Of a stretch of 13,594 nucleotides of DNA, positions 9,401 through 13,594 are shown piece by piece (the first letter of the stretch is position 1; each line of letters starts with the position of its first letter). Under the pieces are notes generated by a model. That model did not search any database. It was not told where the DNA came from and saw only the letters and a program-made list of their open reading frames with translations. Location: contig CAOJNR010000011.1 of the NCBI GenBank assembly GCA_948439925.1, forward strand, positions 1 through 13,594. Reading direction: 5' to 3'. Origin of the DNA: an uncultured Clostridia bacterium (lineage in GTDB: Bacteria > Bacillota > Clostridia > Christensenellales > UBA1242). A program made the position numbers and the translations under genes.

Positions 9401-12400
9401 TCCTGGCAGAGAGGGCGTGCTTGCGCTCACACTTTCGCCTGATACGGCTGACTTCGATTATATCTTCATTGAAAATGACCTTTCAAATGACTCAGAAGGC
9501 AATGGCAAGGCAAGCTTTGGTCTTTTGACTAAAACAAAAGCAGGAGAGAGTTCAACTTTTATTGACAGCATTATAACTGGTGCTGTGACCGAAAGAGGAA
9601 TAAAACTCACATTCAATGACATTTTAAGAGCTCATAACAATATCAGTGCAGAGCAGTATCACGGAGTGATTTATCTTAGATATGTTATTTCTTCTCTTGG
9701 CGTAAAAGAGGGTGGAAAGTGCGCATTCAGAATCACTGCTGTCAAAGAAAACTCATTCACAAAAACCTATATTAAGGAAGTGGAACTTGTTATTCAAAAT
9801 CATGTTTACCTTTCTCTTGAAGGCAAAACATCAACAAGTCAAGATATTTCCAAACCTGTTTTTGAGGTGGCAAGAGGTCTTAGATATCGCATAAATGTTG
9901 ATAAATATGGCTTTACAGATGACGAAATTTCAATCACAAGCGAGGCTGGTGCTCCTGTTTCTATCCTTAAAGAAAATGGTGAATATTTTGTTCAAGTGCT
10001 TTCAAATATAAGTTATAATGGTGCTTCATATAAAAATGTCGAGATCAAAGTTGAAGGCAGAAGTGATGATGGAGTTCGTCAATATCAATCTGTAATGACG
10101 CTGACTATTCGTGAATTTAATGTTAACTACAATAACCGTTTTGATAAAAACTCAGATATAATACGCGGTATGAGCGACGGAAGAATCAATTTGCAGATAG
10201 GAAATCCTTTCAATCTGAGAGTTGACTTTGAGTCTTTCATTGAGTTTGATGCAACTGACGCCAGTGTTGTGGAGTCGGTTAGGTCATTCATTGAAAGTTT
10301 GCAAGAGAAGGCAACTTGGAAAGTTTACACAAATCTCAATGGATTGATTTCCTCAGGTGAAACTTTAAAGGATGATCTCTCAAATGCAAAAGACATCTTT
10401 GATTTCACAAAAGAAAACAATGTTTGGCCAAAATTGGAAACAATCTATTTCACTTCTGACGGCCTTAGATTTACACCTATCATGACCCATACAAATTCAC
10501 AAAGATTTTATGCTTTCACTTTCCAAGTGAACTTTGAAAATGTTGCTGGTGGAAAGTATGAGGCAGTGGCTTATAACATAAACGCAACAGACAGCAAGCC
10601 TATCGAAACAACTTTCACTTTCAATGTGACAACTTCAAGTTCGCTTGAACATCCAATTCCGATTGACAATCAGACCGATCTTATGAATATGACAGAAGGT
10701 TCACATTATATCCTCATGAAAGATATTGAACTTGACCCTAGGTCATTCCAGCCAATAAATGCAAACTTCAAGTCTTTTGATGGAAACGGCTACACAATTT
10801 CATTTGTCGGACAGGACAGCAATATCATTTATTATGATTTTGGCAATGAGTCAAACATGGGCCTGTTCTCAACGATAAGTGATGGAACGATTGTAAAGAA
10901 TGTCACTGTCAAGATTGGTGGTGGAATTGATGACACCTCAGATAATGTGAACAATCGAAAATTTTTGAGATTCAAAACAAGTTCAACTTCGTTTAACGTT
11001 GGACTTATCGCAGGTCAAAACAATGGTATTATCACAAACTGTTACGTTTACAGTGAATATGATACAGGCAAATACACCTATCTCACTGTTGATGCTGGCG
11101 GAGCAAATTCAAATGGATATATCGCTGGTATTGCAGGCTCAAACGGTGGTTATATCACAAACTCACGTTCTTCACTTTATGCAATGAGTGCTTACTATAA
11201 CCTTTCTGGCTTTGTTGGTGTGAACAATGGCAAGATTGCAAGTTCATATTATAAGAACGGAATTTTGATTGGCTCTTCAACTGATCGAAATGTTGCAGGC
11301 TTTGTTCTCACAAATGGCTCAGGCGGACAGATTATAACATCATATGTTTCGGGTGAGAGAACAAGAGATCACCTTCTTGTCGCTGACAGAAACGAATCAA
11401 TGCCAGATCATTATATCACTTCAACAACTGCCGAAGGTGGATTTGCATACACAAACCAAGGCTTGATTGAAAACTGCTATTCAAATATAAGAATTTTGGG
11501 CAATTCGACAAGAGCTGGTTTTGTTTATAGAAATGAGGGTGAAATCAAAAAGTCTTTCTCGCTTTCAATTCTTGAAAACAACAGCATTTCATCAGCTGGT
11601 TTTGCAATGGATTTTAGTGACGGCGAAAGTGGAACATTTGAAGATTGCTATTATGTTTCTGATGAAGATGAAAACATTAATATTTTGCTTAAACCAATAA
11701 CTTTTGAAGGGGTGAGGACGCTCACGATTGATGAGTTTTCTGACTATAATCAATTCTTCTCAAATTATGTTTACTCAACAAATTTGGAAGCTGGAAATAT
11801 ATGGTTTGTTTCAAAAGGCAATGTTGATTCAACTGGAATTTTTACAGGCCCATTTGCAAATGGCGGGCTTGAACTTGTTTCGGCAAATATAATTTCATAT
11901 AGCAGACAAAAACTTTTAAGTCAAAATGAAGACTCTGTCACTGGCGATGTTGTTTATACTTATGTTCATGAGGAAAATTCAAACGGTGATGGAGATATCA
12001 AAAATCCTTATATAATTTTTGACGCTGAGTCCTTTGAATATTATTTGGGTTCAGACAACACAAAAATTGTTGATGAAAATGTCAGAATTGTTGCTGATAT
12101 TGACTATCAAAGCTATGAGAAAAACTCTCAATCTTTCAGAACAATCTTTAACGGTATTCTTGAAGGCAATGGAATGGAGATAAGAAATATCAGACTTGTT
12201 TCCACCGAGCGCCTTGGCTCAGCTGGTCTGTTTGCACAAATTGGACAAAATGCAACTTCAAATGCAAACACAATTATGAACTTTGAGCTTACTCCAAGAA
12301 TTGTGTCCTTTGCTTCAACAACTTCTGTTGGTGCGCTTGCTGGTTTGGTTTCAAACGGAAATGTATATAATGTGTCAGTCAATTCAAGTGAAAACTTGAC

Positions 12401-13594
12401 GGTTATCGGAAATAACTTTGTTGGTGGACTTTTTGGAAGAACACAAGGTGTCAACAAGATGAAGAATATTTCATCCAATGTGTCTGTCACAGCAAACTTT
12501 AAACCAGAGGAAGATTTCCAATATCGTGAAGGTTATGGCAATGAAGGAAAGGCATCATATGCGGGCAGTTTGATTGGATTTGCAGGTCAAAGCACAACCA
12601 TCGTCAAAGCCTTTGCAAGTGAAATCGGAACTATACTTGGTGACCGCGCAGGATATATGTTCGGTGGAATAGGCTCTGATGCAGATATTTCTTATGTCTA
12701 TGCAGACATAAGCCCTAATGCAAAAATTCGTGCAACACGCTATGGCGGAATGGTTGCTGGTGAAATGCAAGGAAAACTCTCTGAGGTTGATGTTTATGGC
12801 AGTGACTCTGAGGTTTCAATCTTTGCAATAGAGCCTGGATTTACTCCAATTTCAGTTGGAGGAATTGCAGGAAGAGCGAACGGCGGAAGCCTTACAAACA
12901 TCTTAATGAGCCAGTCGTTTACTATTGGCAACTATCAAACTTCAACTTCAATGATGACTGCAAACTATGTTGGAGGATTTGTTGGTTATGTGAGAGAAAC
13001 AAATGTGAGCATACAAAATGCAAGAATGACAGCATCTATTTCAACTTGCGGTGGAATGTTGGGCGGAGCTGTTGGAATTGCTGAACGAGCTGTTAATCTT
13101 GATAGTGTCGTTGTTGCTGATGGAGAACTTGTTCTTTCAGGTCAAACAAGTTCTGCAAATGTTGGCGGAATTGTTGGCGGACTGATTGATAGTGGCAGAG
13201 TAAGCATGAATCAATGTGTAAGCGCATCTGATATTATTATTGATATCAGTGCACATCGTGTTGATATGAACGCAAATGCCAGTGCATTGGTTGTGAGCAG
13301 TTCTTCTGGCAATGTCACAATGTCAAACTGCTTTGCAAACTCACAAATAAGCGTGACAATGATTGATCTTTCTGCGATTAACGGAACTGTCAGCACTGAG
13401 TTTAAAGATGGAGAAATTAAACAATGGCAAAAAGACAATGAAACAGTTATCTCTCAATGCGATTTTGTTAAGCATGTTGTGACAAATATTAATAACGCCT
13501 CATTAAATATCTATAACTATGGCAAGCCAGAAACCAAGGCGTCTGAAAATCCAACCGTGCCAGCATACAAACCTTCATTTGCTGGCATTAAAGA
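3348..13594 (+). CDS. Giant surface lipoprotein with Ig-like and GLUG-repeat modules (3' truncated)
   Basis: One frame stays open from TTG 3348 to the window end, giving 3,415 codons with no stop. The N-terminus is a lipoprotein signal: basic KENIKK, a hydrophobic core, then LFFVAC with acceptor C27, so the protein should be exported by Sec and lipid-anchored outside the membrane. F at -3 is slightly off the usual lipobox. Residues 44-121 look like a bacterial Ig-like (BIG) domain and 1652-1696 show the BIG_2 pattern ILSIDHSGTISVTGTGVATI. A VQVTPNNANSKSI segment near residue 960 also looks Ig-like. An acidic Gly-rich linker spans about 1033-1062. GLUG modules lie at about 1103-1480, 2438-2772 and 2886-3390. 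Such proteins are usually adhesins or other cell-surface factors; no enzymatic motif was recognised. The C-terminus, and any wall anchor, lies outside. It follows the VirB4-like gene in the same direction with no terminator between. Family type is fairly sure, function unknown. Confidence 0.9.
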   Translation, partial: MKENIKKINLFICSLMLVLTGLFFVACGGIDYSKVNVVSDQDHISLMVGEETTVNFTIENLQGGMSENLTFSLQGNSIVIDANQPNNATTSVAITAVDGGRTTIIATAEGQKTCQVIVDVLKPSESLGNGENTLYVTENKALSPNSIDFKFDSDAVLRNLSYNFYGVSNDNTVLLENVKNGEEFVNEFKTVYVSTSEAISEQGKITKVSHLVFEDLQGNFFTLNEFDKTTDRKQFCQFVPLEKEGEIFNFNENHLKVYPGDKFTFVARYLDDPESQIYVQRDFYIYTNLDKNSISFNLRYMPKPDGVLEQECDDQENIVLIPNRAKEENSTSMIDYGRVRANFSISASELTQNLIKIEAYFKDDFVANKIVNAPIYSGENLVFPIEITSATTRSVNTTLVVRFFYQDLKDVTDEGVSYEVEVPVEIIYQPEDIVINDGNFDPNQTLTFYNTYYDDQSGWERFNFALNPTDAKYDSFVLSFDANEVNIRYNGTIYNADNCEKDNNGNSILEISDLSLPVEARGLREGGRITGNGVSSSIVIAVNYNIGGTEGSKTRSINYVVKSGADHIAYEDENIGEDDILYMSLSDTTEKFFTALKAKSIGSENVSIDAEFSYFSVMLESGEDVVDILTQSKFADDGKDTMSRLKIGLKSKALGYGIYRVTLDNGVRQVFRVQVIEELKGLNIEITEGANAVKFCDEIVGTDKTDNIDNLGKSFSNSTYILHGNLSDVKFEIFANNNRLSQAISQPSIETMTANGFGATLDFSNFITLNISATGDGSGSIQLKFYSFKIADNFKEVICENTYTMNIVSYSFMNSLVIQDENDNPANYVELFANSPRGDSITLTAKDSNGFMFYDYNLNTYVASEFDAKFIYWQTSLNVNAENRRMIYGNTYNLGDEGDYIARFDTTNMSITPLRNGEFELYAMVDQYAQNQPKIFSIKVKIEDYIRVESISTQDTLKSIDFSLRSSDRVREIVVQVTPNNANSKSIKALYSPSGNINIFGTNELPVKAIDEENGVFLVTLDASKFNYKKYKEDLDNSQTNDSADDEKEGGGTGNDNSGLNRGSLGGKLMIVPTDWLSDNNILIYDGGVVNIDINFQTGDEQSPYILRTADDVIAIKEDLSAYYALATTIDLSNQFKLDKDNENNENYQKIFPLGVFTGHLTGITEDAKITGINVRNGLAGSTYDEHKVADYGLFSQIANGAVIKDVAFAGKFDINNDEDKNIGRRMGIVAGLNSGTLENIGVELTGDSTVLARNDSSGNGLRLGGVVGGNEGTIIQGHSLNSDTNDENENEQKAISPKITFYAGQYKIIIDANALEKIENDNNLIQVRVGGIVGRNQGDIIKRSSNNGQGYANYMAFTNIEVINQKYGIKDDIGGLVGVSEEGNIYSENSDSPIIVGGRLNGVYAVGGLAGNIVVKEKGIFKNITSRTFVRGVNFIGAISAKITNENSVVDNVTNFNVQAVDAGDTGFGASMLVKDVTNQNSGTSTTADESTVKYEIGNQDNRMKFAFGEITEMTEMTEIKADPKFASYVIREREDSITDNSLTKYYGDYIEIKNSGNTISDDKNYSLVGYSEFDQKRDDIQISANADNGFKPFETNINNLFYMFYFGANALNITGNDDTLTKVQDELNRLYNTQKTDSSLYPIFTKGEVVFSTNSNILSIDHSGTISVTGTGVATITGSSVLNANEVLTIKIYVTNYFNHSEEISVVYPSMSQTSMALIEGSEAHVKGDNILTQYIRPSYELSESSDEGQTSVIATKFGNMIVANVSISLIPNTALTADLTYNANDFDISCIGQTITLKRKDNLHNDKEIYVTVKPYIMAESDKAYVNQQFNYMVRYKKGAISIKTANYEKATITTGQTLKDTIVINSTAKEENVKFTIVDSLGRDVLNEEIAGSTNKNWLFSASIVDEKGKSVMNLSQTNSDTGTSGSDIGYNYGEQKFYLTVNVDINSEAYLNRFERNIYGTYYMRITAGSDSDVFIDIELSFVNVPLNTITIDNYNSRPTGNQVLSSTSNVSYPGREGVLALTLSPDTADFDYIFIENDLSNDSEGNGKASFGLLTKTKAGESSTFIDSIITGAVTERGIKLTFNDILRAHNNISAEQYHGVIYLRYVISSLGVKEGGKCAFRITAVKENSFTKTYIKEVELVIQNHVYLSLEGKTSTSQDISKPVFEVARGLRYRINVDKYGFTDDEISITSEAGAPVSILKENGEYFVQVLSNISYNGASYKNVEIKVEGRSDDGVRQYQSVMTLTIREFNVNYNNRFDKNSDIIRGMSDGRINLQIGNPFNLRVDFESFIEFDATDASVVESVRSFIESLQEKATWKVYTNLNGLISSGETLKDDLSNAKDIFDFTKENNVWPKLETIYFTSDGLRFTPIMTHTNSQRFYAFTFQVNFENVAGGKYEAVAYNINATDSKPIETTFTFNVTTSSSLEHPIPIDNQTDLMNMTEGSHYILMKDIELDPRSFQPINANFKSFDGNGYTISFVGQDSNIIYYDFGNESNMGLFSTISDGTIVKNVTVKIGGGIDDTSDNVNNRKFLRFKTSSTSFNVGLIAGQNNGIITNCYVYSEYDTGKYTYLTVDAGGANSNGYIAGIAGSNGGYITNSRSSLYAMSAYYNLSGFVGVNNGKIASSYYKNGILIGSSTDRNVAGFVLTNGSGGQIITSYVSGERTRDHLLVADRNESMPDHYITSTTAEGGFAYTNQGLIENCYSNIRILGNSTRAGFVYRNEGEIKKSFSLSILENNSISSAGFAMDFSDGESGTFEDCYYVSDEDENINILLKPITFEGVRTLTIDEFSDYNQFFSNYVYSTNLEAGNIWFVSKGNVDSTGIFTGPFANGGLELVSANIISYSRQKLLSQNEDSVTGDVVYTYVHEENSNGDGDIKNPYIIFDAESFEYYLGSDNTKIVDENVRIVADIDYQSYEKNSQSFRTIFNGILEGNGMEIRNIRLVSTERLGSAGLFAQIGQNATSNANTIMNFELTPRIVSFASTTSVGALAGLVSNGNVYNVSVNSSENLTVIGNNFVGGLFGRTQGVNKMKNISSNVSVTANFKPEEDFQYREGYGNEGKASYAGSLIGFAGQSTTIVKAFASEIGTILGDRAGYMFGGIGSDADISYVYADISPNAKIRATRYGGMVAGEMQGKLSEVDVYGSDSEVSIFAIEPGFTPISVGGIAGRANGGSLTNILMSQSFTIGNYQTSTSMMTANYVGGFVGYVRETNVSIQNARMTASISTCGGMLGGAVGIAERAVNLDSVVVADGELVLSGQTSSANVGGIVGGLIDSGRVSMNQCVSASDIIIDISAHRVDMNANASALVVSSSSGNVTMSNCFANSQISVTMIDLSAINGTVSTEFKDGEIKQWQKDNETVISQCDFVKHVVTNINNASLNIYNYGKPETKASENPTVPAYKPSFAGIK
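6654..7780 (+). repeat. GLUG-repeat module 1 of the giant lipoprotein
   Basis: Residues about 1103-1480. The lead-in starts SPYILRTADDVIAI, then YALATTIDL, and reaches YGLFSQIANGAVIKDVAF (GLF at 1193-1195). GLUG-type turns follow at about residues 1228 (GIVAGLNSGTLENI), 1265 (GGVVGGNEGTIIQG), 1331 (GGIVGRNQGDIIK), 1375 (GGLVGVSEEGNIYS) and 1408 (GGLAGN). In known GLUG proteins these repeats are thought to form extended beta-solenoid-like surface structures; that is family knowledge, not visible here. Repeats have diverged beyond DNA-level identity. Confidence 0.75.
7875..7910 (+). repeat. In-frame 9-bp tandem microrepeat
   Basis: Four consecutive 9-mers: GGTGAAATA, ACTGAAATG, ACTGAAATG, ACTGAAATT. 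The two middle copies are identical, and the outer ones differ at one to three positions. They encode a repeated T-E-M/I pattern. Gain or loss of a unit would keep the reading frame, so this is a possible slippage site altering length by three residues. It lies between GLUG module 1 and the BIG_2 segment. Confidence 0.75.
10659..11670 (+). repeat. GLUG-repeat module 2 of the giant lipoprotein
   Basis: Residues about 2438-2772. The lead-in is the most canonical of the three: PIDNQTDLMNM, YILMKDIEL, FDGNGYTI, then MGLFSTISDGTIVKNV (GLF at about 2505). GLUG-type repeats follow at about 2552 (GLIAGQNNGIITNCYV), 2594 (AGIAGSNGGYITNS), 2621 (GFVGVNNGKIASSYY), 2697 (GGFAYTNQGLIENCYS), 2724 (GFVYRNEGEIKKSF) and the closing FEDCYYV near 2767. 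The NCY/DCY ends are typical of GLUG repeats. Confidence 0.85.
12003..13520 (+). repeat. GLUG-repeat module 3 of the giant lipoprotein
   Basis: Residues from 2886 to about 3390. The lead-in NPYIIFDAESFEYYL parallels the SPYILRTADDVIAI start of module 1 and continues through VRIVADIDY and FNGILEGNGMEI to AGLFAQI (GLF at 2960). Repeats are seen near 2995 (GALAGLVSNGNVYNV), 3026 (GGLFGRTQG), 3073 (GSLIGFAGQ), 3133 (GGMVAGEMQGKLSEV), 3171 (GGIAGRANGGSLTNI), 3209 (GGFVGYVRE), 3235 (GGMLGGAVG) and 3273 (GGIVGGLIDSGRV). This is the longest module, and the sequence after it continues out of the window. Confidence 0.8.

Noticed and set aside
12128..12490. Minus-strand open frame of 120 codons within the giant gene
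   Set aside because: It is antisense to GLUG module 3; a low frequency of stops on that strand follows from the codon use of the real gene.
1..13594. Alternative genetic code with TGA as Trp (Mollicutes type)
   Set aside because: Tryptophan is encoded by TGG throughout and neither large frame contains an in-frame TGA.
1..13594. Transposase, integrase, tRNA or rRNA genes
   Set aside because: No frame shows transposase or recombinase motifs, and I saw no tRNA-like or rRNA-like sequence in the short gaps between genes.

Overview
The window holds the tail of one gene, one complete gene and the beginning of a second, very long gene, all on the + strand. The DNA is AT-rich, with intergenic stretches that are almost only A and T. 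Genes use the standard code (TGG for Trp, no in-frame TGA), and the two visible starts are GTG and TTG behind strong Shine-Dalgarno sequences. These traits, a PrgI/VirB4 protein of the type found in Gram-positive conjugation systems, and an N-terminal lipoprotein on a GLUG/Ig-like surface protein suggest a low-GC, monoderm Firmicutes-type bacterium, plausibly an uncultured gut lineage. The lineage is an inference; no marker gene is present.

Layout: (1) positions 1-162 encode the last 53 residues of an unrecognised protein, closed by a strong intrinsic terminator that overlaps its stop codon. (2) Positions 163-423 are a very AT-rich intergenic region with a perfect inverted repeat (317-342). 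(3) Positions 424-3087 encode an 887-residue type IV secretion ATPase of the VirB4/TraC family. Its first ~87 residues look like a PrgI-type two-helix membrane protein, so this appears to be a PrgI-VirB4 fusion. Its synonymous Arg codon choice changes sharply near residue 370. (4) Positions 3088-3335 are filled by four degenerate ~58-66 bp repeat units carrying short hairpins with 3-nt loops. The array begins directly after the VirB4 stop codon and ends at the ribosome binding site of the next gene. (5) Positions 3348-13594 are one uninterrupted frame of at least 3,415 codons that runs off the window. It starts with a lipoprotein signal (C27) and carries Ig-like (BIG-type) segments and three separate GLUG-repeat modules, each with its own lead-in.

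The VirB4-like gene and the giant lipoprotein gene are co-directional with no visible Rho-independent terminator between them, so they may be co-transcribed. The most interesting reading is a type IV secretion-type motor with a built-in membrane anchor, placed next to a giant cell-surface lipoprotein that could serve as an adhesin, a mating-contact factor, or even a client or partner of the machine. That link rests on gene order alone. No relaxase, coupling protein or other T4SS subunit is visible, so whether this is an integrative conjugative element or a domesticated chromosomal system cannot be decided here.
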